The position numbers and the translations under genes are program-made. A DNA stretch of 64,000 nucleotides from Paenibacillus sp. RC334 (lineage in GTDB: Bacteria > Bacillota > Bacilli > Paenibacillales > Paenibacillaceae). Shown one piece after another: positions 34,364 through 44,136 of the stretch. Below the pieces are notes generated by a model, which did not search any database, had not been told where the DNA came from, and saw only the letters and a program-made list of their open reading frames with translations. How positions within the stretch are numbered: position 1 is the stretch's first letter; every line of letters starts with the position of its first letter. Where the stretch lies: the NCBI RefSeq assembly GCF_030034735.1, contig NZ_CP125370.1:2914001-2978000 (forward strand), in the 5' to 3' direction.

Positions 34364-35335
34364 CTACTTCTGTGAAGCCTTCTCTTTATTCCGCTCGACG
34401 AGCATGTCTGCGATTTCTTCTGCTTGTCCTACAATGGCAATCGGGTCAAAGTACCAATAGCGATCCTCCTGTAACTCAAAGACCCTGTCATTTCGAACGG
34501 CATCCAGTGACTTCCATATACTGTCCCCTGTATAACCGGCGGTTTCCTTGTTAACCGTCAGAAAAATATAAGAGCCAGCATACTGATTAATAACTTCTTT
34601 CGATACCGATTTCCATTGAGTATCACCTAATAGTTCTTTTTGGACAAAAGGTGGAGGCGTCAAACCCAGTCCTCTGTATACCGCCTGTCCTCCTCTGCCA
34701 AAGTTATCGCCATATACATAATATTCCTTCGTTGAAGCCTCCATGACAGTGAAGGTATCCTCAGGTTGAATGATTCCCTTTAACTTGTCGCGTGCTGCCT
34801 GCATCCGCTGATCGTATTGGGCTAGCCACGCTTTAGCCTCCTGCTCTTTACCAAGAAGCTCTCCAAAAGCAGTTAATTCCTCATGCACATCCTTATACGT
34901 GCCATAAGGAATAGCGACGGTCGGGGCAATCTTACTGTAATTCTCATATTGAGAAGCATCTTTGGAACCAATCAGAATCAAATCCGGCTCCAGAGTAAGT
35001 ACCTTTTCAAAGGACACGCTATCGCGGTCTCCAATGCTTGTAATGCCCTGTACAAGATCCTTGGAAAACGGATTGTCCAAATAATACTTAACACTCCCCA
35101 CGGGTTGAATACCGAGAGCTAATAAGTCATTCTGGTACAAATCTACTACGATCCGTTGAGGATGAGTTGGGATCGTAACATCACCATGAATTGTTTTGAC
35201 TGTTTTCGTTGCTAGCTTCTGCTCGGCAGAAGTTTGATTCTGCTTTCCGTCAGCCTGCCCCGTATTTCCTCCACAAGCGGTCAGAGCCAGGATGAATGTC
35301 AGCAGCAGCATTGCAATCCACATTTCCTTTTTCAA
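34364..35335 (-). CDS. Siderophore-binding lipoprotein (FeuA-like)
   Basis: A 323-residue substrate-binding lipoprotein of the iron-siderophore (class III, FecB/TroA-fold) type. The signal peptide ends at LILALTACGG, a lipobox with Cys at about residue 21. The mature part has HPQRIVVDLYQNDLLALGIQ and EKVLTLEPDLILIG, typical of the family, and a C-terminal AEEIADMLVE. The start is TTG at 35335. It follows the ABC exporter gene by 44 bases and is followed by a terminator. It should deliver ferric siderophore to the FecCD permeases. Confidence 0.9.
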   Translation of the reverse strand: MKKEMWIAMLLLTFILALTACGGNTGQADGKQNQTSAEQKLATKTVKTIHGDVTIPTHPQRIVVDLYQNDLLALGIQPVGSVKYYLDNPFSKDLVQGITSIGDRDSVSFEKVLTLEPDLILIGSKDASQYENYSKIAPTVAIPYGTYKDVHEELTAFGELLGKEQEAKAWLAQYDQRMQAARDKLKGIIQPEDTFTVMEASTKEYYVYGDNFGRGGQAVYRGLGLTPPPFVQKELLGDTQWKSVSKEVINQYAGSYIFLTVNKETAGYTGDSIWKSLDAVRNDRVFELQEDRYWYFDPIAIVGQAEEIADMLVERNKEKASQK

Positions 35336-35379
35336 AAAAAATTCATTCCTCTCTCTACTTACATTTCATACTATTTCAT

Positions 35380-37095
35380 TTAGGTACCGTACTGGGCTTG
35401 ATGCAGACGGCTATATGGACCTTTTACCGCCAGCAATTCTTCATGCCTACCTTGCTCGGCGATTCCCTGATCGGCAACCACGATAATGCGGTCGGCGTTT
35501 TTAATCGTTGCCAGACGATGCGCAATAACGAGCGTTGTGCGTCCTTGCGACAACTCTGTCAAAGCCTGCTGAATCGCAGCTTCTGTCTCTGTATCCAGTG
35601 CTGATGTTGCTTCATCCAAAATGAGAATAGGTGGATTTTTGAGGAACATCCGGGCAATAGACAAGCGTTGCTTTTGACCCCCCGACAGCTTCACGCCCCG
35701 TTCACCAATCATCGTATCCAACCCTTCCGGATAGGAACGAACGAGGTCTTCAATCTGAGCCCGTCGGGCGGCATCCCAAATTTCTTCTTCCGAAGCACCT
35801 AGCTTGCCATATGCAATATTTTCACGAACCGTTCCATCAAACAGGAACACATCCTGCTGTACGATCCCAATCATGGAGCGCAACGATTCCAGCTTCATTT
35901 CACGGATATCCATACCATCAATGGTAATGCTGCCTTCCTCCACATCATAGAAGCGTGGCAACAAACTGCAAAGCGTCGTTTTACCTGCTCCTGAAGGGCC
36001 GACCAGTGCTACAGTCTCTCCCGCATGGATGGATAGGTCCACTTTACGCAATACTTTGTCTTTGTTTTCATAGCCAAATGTTACACCTGCAAATTGGATT
36101 TCTCCATTGAGATGGGTAACGGTCTTGGCCCCTGGCAGATCTTCTACATCCGATTCACTTTCCAACAAATCCAGGTATCGACGGAAGCCGGCAATGCCTT
36201 TGGGATACGTTTCAATAACGGAGTTAATCTGCTTGATTGGTGCGAGAAATACGTTGGACAGCATCACAAATGCGATAAATTCCCCGTACGTCATTTGCCC
36301 TTCAATCACAAACCATGTACCGCACACGAGTACAAACAGCGAAACCAGTTTCATCAGAACAAAACTAATCGAAGAATTCCAAGCCATAATACGGTAAGCA
36401 ATTAGCTTGGTTTTACGGAATCGTCCGTTGTTTTCAGCAAAACGTTCCATTTCATGCTCTTCGTTCGAAAATGCTTGTACGACGCGGATACCACTGACGT
36501 TATTTTCGATGCGTGCGTTGTAATCTGCGATATCCGAAAACATGCGATGGAAAGCAGCATTCATTTTACGGCTAAAATACAAGGACAAGTAAATCATAAG
36601 CGGCACAATAATGAACGTCAGCACTGCCAGCTTCCAGTTAATGCCGAGCATGATACCGAAGGCCCCTCCCAGTGTCATCAACGCGATAAACAAATCTTCA
36701 GGTCCGTGGTGGGCGATTTCCCCGATATCCATCAGATCGTTGGTCATACGGGAGACGAGATGCCCTGTTTTGTTATTGTCAAAAAAACGGAAGGATTGCT
36801 TTTGAATTCGATCAAACAGTTTTTTACGCATGTCCGATTCGATGTTAATCCCCAGCTTATGGCCCCAATAGGTAACCACGTAATTTAATCCGGCACTGAC
36901 TACATAAATACCAAGCAGTCCTAGACAAGCATATAAAATCCACTTCCAGTTCCCGCTAGGCAGCAAATCATCGACCACCCGGTTGACGGCAAGTGGGAAA
37001 GCCAACTCCAGCAGTGCAGCCAGCAAGGCGCAAGAGAAATCAATAATAAACAAAGTCCGGTAAGGACGGTAATATTCAAAAAAACGTTTTAACAT
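35380..37095 (-). CDS. ABC exporter half-transporter, embedded between two siderophore-binding proteins
   Basis: A 571-residue MsbA/BmrA-type half-transporter, probably a homodimer. Six membrane helices (1-310) are followed by an ATPase with GPSGAGKTT, VKLSGGQKQRLSIARMFL, and ILILDEATSALDTETE. It lies 32 bases after one siderophore-binding lipoprotein gene and 44 bases before another, on the same strand and behind a Fur box, which suggests a role in siderophore export or recycling, or import by an exporter-fold pump. The substrate is inference from context. Start ATG has AAAGGAG upstream. Confidence 0.85.
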   Translation of the reverse strand: MLKRFFEYYRPYRTLFIIDFSCALLAALLELAFPLAVNRVVDDLLPSGNWKWILYACLGLLGIYVVSAGLNYVVTYWGHKLGINIESDMRKKLFDRIQKQSFRFFDNNKTGHLVSRMTNDLMDIGEIAHHGPEDLFIALMTLGGAFGIMLGINWKLAVLTFIIVPLMIYLSLYFSRKMNAAFHRMFSDIADYNARIENNVSGIRVVQAFSNEEHEMERFAENNGRFRKTKLIAYRIMAWNSSISFVLMKLVSLFVLVCGTWFVIEGQMTYGEFIAFVMLSNVFLAPIKQINSVIETYPKGIAGFRRYLDLLESESDVEDLPGAKTVTHLNGEIQFAGVTFGYENKDKVLRKVDLSIHAGETVALVGPSGAGKTTLCSLLPRFYDVEEGSITIDGMDIREMKLESLRSMIGIVQQDVFLFDGTVRENIAYGKLGASEEEIWDAARRAQIEDLVRSYPEGLDTMIGERGVKLSGGQKQRLSIARMFLKNPPILILDEATSALDTETEAAIQQALTELSQGRTTLVIAHRLATIKNADRIIVVADQGIAEQGRHEELLAVKGPYSRLHQAQYGT

Positions 37096-37127
37096 GTATA
37101 TGACTTCTCCTTTCTTATTTCAAGTGA

Positions 37128-38135
37128 TTATTTAGGATCGAAGGAAAGCATGTTAACCGCTTCATCCAGCGATTTGTCAATCGCAAGCGGTGAGTACGTA
37201 AACCATGGGTCAGCTTTGATGAAATATACTTTGTGGTTTTTAACCGCAGGAAGATTTCTCCACAGTGCGCTTTGCTCGATTTCCTTGAGGATTCCATCCT
37301 TGGTCTCTTCATCATAAACCAGCATAATAATTCGGTCCCCTGACAGTTCAGGCAGCTTTTCCATCGAAATGCTATCGTAAACGAAATTAAAGTTCGGGTC
37401 CTTCGCCAGCTTTTGGCGTATGTACTCAGGAGGATTCAATTCCAGTGAACGGTAAATGGCATGTCCTACATTCCGCGCCCCGTACACTCTTAGCACATCC
37501 TTACCGTAAGTCATGTAAATCGTGACCGTTTCACCTTTCTTAAATTTTCCAGCCAGCTTCTTCCGGCCTTCAGCAGCCTTTTTATCCAGGTTAGCAATCC
37601 ACTGCTCAGCTTCCTTGTCCTTACCGAGTACAGCGGAAACATCCCGAAATTGCTTGAACACATCCCCTGCTCCAAAAGAAACGACTACGGTTGGAGCAAT
37701 TTTCTCCAGCTGCTCCTTCACTTCGGGAGTGGTATCTTCTGTTGTTATGATCAGGTCTGGCTGTAGCTCCAGCACCTTTTCTACATTCGTCGGGTTCCCA
37801 ATATCTGCAATTCCGTCAATCTTACCTTTTAAATATTCGCCCTCCAACAAATGGGAAGCAGCACCTACCGGCTTAACTCCCAAGGCCAGTATGGCATCCA
37901 AATATTGCGTCGTAATAACTCGTTGCGGATTTACAGGGATATTGATCTTGTTGCCAGTGGCATCTGTATATTCACGCATGGCAACCGTTTGGGATTGCCC
38001 GTTAGAGTTGTTAATACTGGTCTTTCCATTGTTCTGATTGCCAGTATCTGCGTTTCCACAAGCCCCCAGTACAACCGTCAGTAGAACCACGAGACACAGT
38101 GTGGTGCCCCATTTTATCCTGTTACTTTGTTGCAC
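37128..38135 (-). CDS. Siderophore-binding lipoprotein
   Basis: A 335-residue iron-siderophore binding protein, first gene of the Fur-controlled unit. The signal peptide ends at TVVLGACGN (lipobox Cys about residue 26), then a Gly/Asn/Ser linker. The mature fold has NPQRVITTQYLDAILALGVK and EKVLELQPDLIITTEDTTPE. Start is GTG at 38135 behind AAGGAGG. It differs enough from the second binding protein to bind another siderophore, while both may share the FecCD permease. Confidence 0.9.
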   Translation of the reverse strand: MQQSNRIKWGTTLCLVVLLTVVLGACGNADTGNQNNGKTSINNSNGQSQTVAMREYTDATGNKINIPVNPQRVITTQYLDAILALGVKPVGAASHLLEGEYLKGKIDGIADIGNPTNVEKVLELQPDLIITTEDTTPEVKEQLEKIAPTVVVSFGAGDVFKQFRDVSAVLGKDKEAEQWIANLDKKAAEGRKKLAGKFKKGETVTIYMTYGKDVLRVYGARNVGHAIYRSLELNPPEYIRQKLAKDPNFNFVYDSISMEKLPELSGDRIIMLVYDEETKDGILKEIEQSALWRNLPAVKNHKVYFIKADPWFTYSPLAIDKSLDEAVNMLSFDPK

Positions 38136-38170
38136 GATGATGTCCTCCTTAAGTATATATATCTAAAAAT

Positions 38171-38189
38171 GATAGTGATTCTCATTATC
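38171..38189. promoter_or_regulatory. Fur box upstream of the binding protein/ABC operon
   Basis: GATAGTGATTCTCATTATC matches the Fur 19-mer at 17 positions and lies 36 bases before the start of the first binding protein. Confidence 0.87.
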
Positions 38190-38330
38190 ATACATTTGTT
38201 ATTCTATCTTTTACCACCACTTCTTACAACACTAAAATTAAAAACTTCCATATTATACGAAGCAATGATTCCTGTCTCAGCAGAATCGCGCTCAAAATAG
38301 AGCATTGTTGCATAGAACCTTTGACAAAGT

Positions 38331-38640
38331 GAACCAGAGAAGGCAGCCATTCGGATTGCTCAAGGTCTGACCTTACGTGAGGGCGCAGCGGATCACTTGT
38401 CTTTTGCAGTTACCGCTGAACAAGTCGCCGCTGCCATTATCCGTGCTGATGCCATCGGGCATGCTGTCCAGCAATACCAAAAAACTTTCATTGAAAAGGT
38501 GAGCTCATCATGAAAAAAAGCCTACGCGACGTTTCCCCTGGGTAGGACAAACATGGTATTGCCCATGAGGACATCCCTGATGCCATCTAGCGGGTCAAGC
38601 TGCCGATCAGCCTGACCCTTGAAATCCATTTTGAACCCAG
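38331..38640 (+). pseudogene. Remnants of two decayed genes
   Basis: An open stretch at about 38334-38513 without a start reads PEKAAIRIAQGLTLREGAAD followed by AIGHAVQQYQKTF and ends in TGA. That stop overlaps an ATG (ATGA), as in an operon. The second frame dies after about ten codons; beyond it, protein-like pieces (GIAHEDIPDAI) continue in shifted frames. I do not recognise either family. They look like an eroded two-gene operon on the plus strand. Confidence 0.4.
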
Positions 38641-38690
38641 GCCTTGATGTCAGGAGTCTTCCCTTCTCATATATAAAATGATATAAAACA

Positions 38691-38716
38691 AAAGCTGCCT
38701 TCGACAGGCAGCCTTT
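38691..38716 (-). terminator. Terminator after the MFS transporter
   Basis: GCTGCCT, a five-base loop and AGGCAGC; on the minus strand it is followed by TTTTGTTTTAT. Confidence 0.75.
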
Positions 38717-38724
38717 GTTCATTT

Positions 38725-39951
38725 TTATATTGTATGCCTAGCATCGGTCTGTTTACCTGTTGTATTTCTGGATGCTCCCCGGCGTTTTAAAACAACATTC
38801 AGTATCAAACCAACCGTCATATATCCCGTAATCATCAGAATAACACCGTTCCATCCGAAACTTGCATAAAATATACCGCCCAAGGTACCGCTAATACTGG
38901 AACCGGCATAATAAAAAAACAGATAGAGCGCAGACGACTGCGCCCTGTGCTCAACCGCCAGAAGGCCTACCCAACTGCTTGCAATCGAGTGTCCCCCGAA
39001 AAAACCAAACGTAAACAACGCAATACCGATAGTCATCACCCACAGACTGCCCGATAATGTCAGCAAGGCACCCAACAGCAGAATTCCAATAGCAACCCCC
39101 ATAACCGCATATCTGCCGTATCTGTCAGCCTGTCTCCCCATCCAGGTGGAGCTGACCGTTCCCATGATGTACACAACAAAAATCCAGCCAATCAGGCCGG
39201 AGCCAAGCAGATAAGGAGGTGCAGTAAGACGATATCCAATGTAGTTAAACAGCGTAACAAAGCTGCCCATAAACACAAAGCCCAGCCCATACAGACACAG
39301 TAGCGCCGGGTCTTTACAGGGAACAAAAAGTGTACGAATGGTATCTGAAAAACGGACCTTTCGACGCTTGAAGTTACGCGAAGCCGGAAGCCATTGCCAA
39401 AACAGTACCGAGGATACGATGCTAAGCAAGGCCAATATTCCCAAAGCAGTTCTCCAGTTCACCAAATCCGTTAAGGTGCTGGTCAGAATTCGTCCGCCCA
39501 TCCCGCCAATGGAATTCCCGCTGATGTACAATCCCATAGCATAGCCCAGATGGGCAGGATCTATTTCCTCACTGAGGTAGGTCATGGCGATGGCGGGAAG
39601 ACCCGCGAGAATCATGCCTTGGATCATCCGCAGAATAAGCAGCGTTAGAAAGCCCGGACTAATCGCTAACAGCAACCCCACAGCAGATGCTCCGACTAAG
39701 GAGCAGCACATGATGATTTTCCGTCCTTTTTGATCCGATAAAACACCAACGAACAGCATCGTTATCGCCATGGCGATAGTTGACATGGACAGCGACAAAC
39801 TGGCGGTGGCGGGGGAAATACCAAAATCTTTGGAAAACTCGGGCATCAGCGGCTGCATGCAATATAACAAGGCAAATGTGCTGAATCCTCCCGCGAACAT
39901 AGCCAAGCTCGTTTTGTGAAACGAACGGGACCCTTTTTGAATATATGTCAT
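38725..39951 (-). CDS. MFS transporter (YnfM-like)
   Basis: A 408-residue major facilitator with about 12 hydrophobic segments. The loop 2-3 signature GVLSDQKGRKIIMCCSLVGA and its second-half counterpart GRQADRYGRYAVMG are present. It resembles the DHA1-type YnfM-like exporters. Its start lies 12 bases after the stop of the M24 enzyme, so it belongs to the hydantoinase-like operon. It may move a substrate or product of that pathway. Followed by a terminator, so it is the last gene of the operon. Confidence 0.85.
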   Translation of the reverse strand: MTYIQKGSRSFHKTSLAMFAGGFSTFALLYCMQPLMPEFSKDFGISPATASLSLSMSTIAMAITMLFVGVLSDQKGRKIIMCCSLVGASAVGLLLAISPGFLTLLILRMIQGMILAGLPAIAMTYLSEEIDPAHLGYAMGLYISGNSIGGMGGRILTSTLTDLVNWRTALGILALLSIVSSVLFWQWLPASRNFKRRKVRFSDTIRTLFVPCKDPALLCLYGLGFVFMGSFVTLFNYIGYRLTAPPYLLGSGLIGWIFVVYIMGTVSSTWMGRQADRYGRYAVMGVAIGILLLGALLTLSGSLWVMTIGIALFTFGFFGGHSIASSWVGLLAVEHRAQSSALYLFFYYAGSSISGTLGGIFYASFGWNGVILMITGYMTVGLILNVVLKRRGASRNTTGKQTDARHTI

Positions 39952-39963
39952 AAGAATCCCTCT

Positions 39964-41163
39964 TTATTGCCGATATAGTTTCCGTTCCATATGAGTTAAA
40001 AATTCATACCCGTCCTTGGTTACAACTACCGTATCTTCGATTTGAAAACCACCTGCTCCTAGCTCATAATAAGGCACCTCAACACAAAATACCATGCCTT
40101 CCTCCATCGTTCGGTGATCTCCGGGAGCCAATACAATATCATCATACAGCTCCAAACCGATGGCATGTCCCACATGCTGACGACGATAGTGCGGAATACC
40201 TTCTTGTTGGACGGCTTGAACCGCAGCCTGGAAAATATCCGATGCTTTGGCTCCGGGACGTACCCGTTCCAACGCTCGCTCCCAACCGCTATGAATAGCT
40301 GAAAAATGACGCTTCTGCCAGTCTGTCGGTTCTCCCAGCACAGTTGTGCGCCCGGTATCCGCCCAATAGCCGTCCAGGTGACAGCATAGATCAAACCGTA
40401 CCTGCTCTCCAGGCTGTACGCGGTGAAAGTAACGTTCTATTAATGGCAACGCGCTGCGTGGACCAGCTCCCACAGCAACCATCGCCGGAATCGCACCCGC
40501 TTTTACCGTCTCCAAACGATAATAGTCGGCCAGTTCCTCTTCATGCACATTTTCGGCGATTTTGCGGATCATTTCAAGCTCAACACGCTCGTTCAGCTCA
40601 GCTACCCGGCGTAGCCGTCTGATTTCTTCTGCTGTTTTCACTTGCCGAACCTCTCTGAACAGCGCATAGGCCGGCTTGATCACCCCATTTGGCAGTTCTT
40701 CCTTCAAACGTGCATAAAGCGCTGGTGCAATACGCATTTCATCCACTCCCAACGGGCCTTGGGAAATGTCCAGATCATGCAAAGCTGCCTGTAGCGCTTC
40801 AATAGGCCCTGCATAAGTCTGTGTACGACCGAGAAGATTGTAAAATAGATCAATGTCAGGGGTCGAAGCTTTGCCTTCCGGTGATCCTTCCAGAAAAAAA
40901 TCACTGTACAGGTATAAATCCGCATCTGGCAAGCCCATTTGGGCGATCACACCCAGTCGGTTGGTCGGCAAAATAAGACGTGCCCGGGCGGACGTCTGTT
41001 GTGGTAAAACAGCATAAATTTGCATAGTCCAATTGGTGGTTCGCAGTTGGGAGCCGATTACGTAGGAGATATTTTCAGGGGTGGTAGCCACGAGGGCTTG
41101 TAAACCTTCCCGCTTCATAATCTGCTGGGCCCGTTCACGGTTGACCGTGTTCGTGTGGGTCAT
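39964..41163 (-). CDS. M24-family metallo-hydrolase (creatinase/Xaa-Pro peptidase-like)
   Basis: About 399 residues: an N-terminal creatinase-type domain (1-165) and a pita-bread catalytic domain. All five usual metal ligands are visible: the two Asp of FDLCCHLDGYWADTGRT, the His of YRRQHVGHAIGLEL, and the two Glu of VFCVEVPYYELGAGGFQIED. This favours a true metallopeptidase (prolidase type), since creatinase itself lacks metal ligands. Start is ATG at 41163 with AAAGGAGG upstream; the more upstream ATG has no site. Encoded next to a PotABCD-type importer and hydantoinase subunits, so it probably acts on an imported amide or dipeptide-like compound. Confidence 0.85.
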   Translation of the reverse strand: MTHTNTVNRERAQQIMKREGLQALVATTPENISYVIGSQLRTTNWTMQIYAVLPQQTSARARLILPTNRLGVIAQMGLPDADLYLYSDFFLEGSPEGKASTPDIDLFYNLLGRTQTYAGPIEALQAALHDLDISQGPLGVDEMRIAPALYARLKEELPNGVIKPAYALFREVRQVKTAEEIRRLRRVAELNERVELEMIRKIAENVHEEELADYYRLETVKAGAIPAMVAVGAGPRSALPLIERYFHRVQPGEQVRFDLCCHLDGYWADTGRTTVLGEPTDWQKRHFSAIHSGWERALERVRPGAKASDIFQAAVQAVQQEGIPHYRRQHVGHAIGLELYDDIVLAPGDHRTMEEGMVFCVEVPYYELGAGGFQIEDTVVVTKDGYEFLTHMERKLYRQ

Positions 41164-41214
41164 CGTTTTTCCTCCTTTGGAATTCATTTTAGATATGAAT
41201 AATACGTCTGTTAC

Positions 41215-42054
41215 TCAATTTTCTTTCCGTTCCAGCACCCGCTGTACCTCAGGCACAGAGCGCAGAATTAGCTTTAAGCCAAAAAACAGCGCCAGCGCAA
41301 TTAACAGCATGAGGGTTGAAACAACCGCGATGGTTGGGTCCTGCCATTTTTCCATGTAGAGGAAGAGTTCAATGGGCAAGGTATTATTTTCAGGTCGCAA
41401 AATGAGCAGTGCCGTCTCTACCTGATCAAATGTAAATATAAAAGCGATAGCCCCACTCATTAGCAGCCCTAGTCGTATTTGTGGCAAGGTTACCGTAAAA
41501 AATACGCGCAGCGGACCCGCGCCCAAATCTGAGGCAGCCTCCTCATGCTCCCGGCGTACATTAGCCAGCGTGCTGCCTATGATACTCAATACAAATGGCA
41601 TAATCGTGACCGCTTCTCCTAAAATAAGGGCAAACAAGCCGCCTGCAATCCGAAGCTTTGAAAACAAAATCAAGTAGGCAACGCCCAGCGCGATTTTAGG
41701 CACTACCATCGGCGACATGAATAAGGCCCGCAACAGATTGCGTCCGGGAAACTCAAAGCGCTGAATGGCCAGAGCAGCCAGCGTACCCGCTACTAAGGCA
41801 AGCAATGTGGCGCAAGCGGAAGAAAAAACACTATTACCGAACGCACGAAGAAACTGGGGCTGCGAGAGCAAATTTTCATACCAACGCAACGACAAGCCTT
41901 TGGGCGGAAAAGCGCTGTAGGCAGTAGAATTGAGTGAAGTAATCACCACAATGACGAGCGGTAGCACGAGAAACAGGCAAACGATCATTGCAACGACGAA
42001 CAGAATCAGATGATATCCGCGTGAGGATAAACCTTTAAGGCGCATCCGCAGCAC
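41215..42054 (-). CDS. ABC transporter permease (PotC-like)
   Basis: A 279-residue permease with six hydrophobic segments and the cytoplasmic EAA loop EEAASDLGAGPLRVFFTVTLP that contacts the ATPase. It is the second membrane subunit of a spermidine/putrescine or Fe3+/thiamine-type importer. Its start overlaps the end of the preceding permease by 20 bases, so translation is coupled. Substrate specificity is set by the binding protein, which is frameshifted here. Confidence 0.88.
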   Translation of the reverse strand: MLRMRLKGLSSRGYHLILFVVAMIVCLFLVLPLVIVVITSLNSTAYSAFPPKGLSLRWYENLLSQPQFLRAFGNSVFSSACATLLALVAGTLAALAIQRFEFPGRNLLRALFMSPMVVPKIALGVAYLILFSKLRIAGGLFALILGEAVTIMPFVLSIIGSTLANVRREHEEAASDLGAGPLRVFFTVTLPQIRLGLLMSGAIAFIFTFDQVETALLILRPENNTLPIELFLYMEKWQDPTIAVVSTLMLLIALALFFGLKLILRSVPEVQRVLERKEN

Positions 42055-42955
42055 CTCCTTTTCCGGAGCGTTGAAACGTAAGAAAGTCTCCGAGCCGATT
42101 CAGCAGCCATACAACCAAAGTCGAAGCGATAATCAGAAACAGACTTGCTACTGCGGCAATCGGCCAATTAGTATCCAGCGTCCGCTGATAAATAAAGGTA
42201 GGCAAGGTCATTACTCTCCCGCCTCCAATTAGTGCCGGCGTCGTAAAAGCGGTCAGACACAACGTAAATACGATCTGCACACCGGATACGATTCCACGTA
42301 CCGACAAAGGTAGCGTAATCGTCAGGAATGTGCGCAAGCTTCCAGCGCCAAGATCATGAGCTGCTGCCTTGAGCATACTATCCTGTTGCACCAGCACACT
42401 CAAAATCGGTATAACCATAAAAGGAAGAAAAATATGAACGAGCGCAATGATGACGCCTGTCTCATTAAAGGTCATTTCCAGCCCTGTTTCTGTAATGCCT
42501 GTCCGTATCAGCAACCAGTTCAAAAGCCCTTGTCTGGACAAAAGAACAAGCCACGCATAAGACTTGACCACCGCACTGACCAGCAGGGGAAGGAACATAA
42601 TCATTAGCACAGTTTGCCTCCAGGCACTACTGCGAATACGTGCTGTATAATACGCCAGCGGATATGCAAGCAGCAGGCTTATGAGTGTCACCCTGATCGT
42701 CAACCAAAAGGTGTCCCTGATGACCTTCCAATAGTAAGGATCGGTTAAAAATGTGCGATACGCTGTCCATTGAAAAGCGGATTGCAACCGCCCACCTTCA
42801 AATGAATCCAGGCTGTAGCGGGCAAATATAAGTAACGAGCCGATAAATATGAATCCCATCAGCAGGAGGGACGGCAGCAGTAGCAATAGGGGTGTGACCC
42901 ATGATTTGCCCTTGGGCGAAATCCAGTCGACTACACGGTGAGCCAGTCGGTTCAC
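42035..42955 (-). CDS. ABC transporter permease (PotB-like)
   Basis: A 306-residue permease with six helices after a basic N-terminus. The EAA loop is AAHDLGAGSLRTFLTITLPL. It overlaps the ATPase gene by four bases and the PotC-like gene by 20, giving a tightly coupled operon. Type I importer of the PotB group. Confidence 0.88.
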   Translation of the reverse strand: MNRLAHRVVDWISPKGKSWVTPLLLLLPSLLLMGFIFIGSLLIFARYSLDSFEGGRLQSAFQWTAYRTFLTDPYYWKVIRDTFWLTIRVTLISLLLAYPLAYYTARIRSSAWRQTVLMIMFLPLLVSAVVKSYAWLVLLSRQGLLNWLLIRTGITETGLEMTFNETGVIIALVHIFLPFMVIPILSVLVQQDSMLKAAAHDLGAGSLRTFLTITLPLSVRGIVSGVQIVFTLCLTAFTTPALIGGGRVMTLPTFIYQRTLDTNWPIAAVASLFLIIASTLVVWLLNRLGDFLTFQRSGKGGAADAP

Positions 42956-44106
42956 ACGCCTCCCTCCCCCCGGTCAGATAAAAAGACAGCGTCCTGCGGC
43001 TCCCACCCGATAGTTACCGTTTCACCGGGAGAAAATCGTGGTTTTCCCGGAAAATGAGGGACATGCGCTGTTAATTGCGGGAATTCGCTCACACCGTCCG
43101 GCTCTATAGTGTAGCGCAGCATCGTGCCGCCATAACGCACATCCCGAATCACGCCTGTAAGCCGATTGCGCAGACCCTCAGCCTCTGAACCAATCCGCAC
43201 ATATTCATAGCGGATCGAGATATGGCCCTGGTCGCGTAACGACGACGGTTGTTGACCCTGCCCGATGTGGACGGTAATGGCTTCCCCTGCCGTTTCAACA
43301 ATCGTCAGGTCTCCTTCATGCCCCAGCACACGGGACGGCAACAAATTGGTATCACCGATAAATTTAGCGACAAATCGGTCAGCGGGGCGCTCATAAATCT
43401 CGTCCGGCGTGCCATATTGCAGCATGACCCCGTCACGCATAACACCGATCCGGTCCGATACGTTCATGGCTTCCTCCTGATCGTGGGTCACGAATATAAA
43501 GGTGGTCCCTGACTCCCGCTGAATCCGCTTTAGCTCCCGTTGCATGTCCAGTCGTAGCTGCGCATCCAGCGCAGACAGAGGCTCGTCCAGCAGCAGCACT
43601 TGGGGCTGGTTGATCAAGGCGCGTGCAATCGCTATACGCTGGGCCTGCCCCCCGGACAGTTGTGAAACCTTGCGGGTGCCGAAGCCGGGAAGCTGAACTA
43701 ATTCCAGAACTCGCTCCACACTTTTCCGAATTTCACCTTTTGATGTTCCTTTCATTTTCAAGCCGTAGGCAATGTTTTTATATACGTCCATATGCGGAAA
43801 CAGTGCAAGCTGCTGAAAAATCATGTTCGTATTTCGTCCATACGCCGGAATTCGGGTCACATCTGCTCCAGAGAGAAGAATAGTACCCTGATCGGGCATC
43901 TCAAGTCCTCCCAACATCCGCAACAACGTTGTTTTCCCGCAGCCGCTGGGACCGAGCAAAGAAATGAACTCCCCCTGTCTCACACGAAAGGATACCTGAT
44001 TGACGGCCGCATGATCGCCGAACCTCTTCACGACATCCCGTACTTCAATCGCAATCTGGTGTTCAACTCCGGACATGGATAGATTCCCTCCTAGTGGGTT
44101 AGCCAC
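42952..44106 (-). CDS. ABC transporter ATP-binding protein (PotA-like)
   Basis: A 384-residue importer ATPase: GPSGCGKTT (Walker A), QLSGGQAQRIAIARAL (signature), VLLLDEPLSALD (Walker B), then a C-terminal TOBE-type regulatory domain (about 290-375). It powers the PotB/PotC-like permeases. Two starts are plausible: GTG at 44106 behind GGGAGG, and ATG at 44076 behind AGGAGG. The polyamine label is by family resemblance; the operon context suggests another nitrogen compound. Confidence 0.88.
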   Translation of the reverse strand: MANPLGGNLSMSGVEHQIAIEVRDVVKRFGDHAAVNQVSFRVRQGEFISLLGPSGCGKTTLLRMLGGLEMPDQGTILLSGADVTRIPAYGRNTNMIFQQLALFPHMDVYKNIAYGLKMKGTSKGEIRKSVERVLELVQLPGFGTRKVSQLSGGQAQRIAIARALINQPQVLLLDEPLSALDAQLRLDMQRELKRIQRESGTTFIFVTHDQEEAMNVSDRIGVMRDGVMLQYGTPDEIYERPADRFVAKFIGDTNLLPSRVLGHEGDLTIVETAGEAITVHIGQGQQPSSLRDQGHISIRYEYVRIGSEAEGLRNRLTGVIRDVRYGGTMLRYTIEPDGVSEFPQLTAHVPHFPGKPRFSPGETVTIGWEPQDAVFLSDRGEGGV

Positions 44107-44136
44107 AAATAGCCTCCCTATAACTATGGCCTGATA

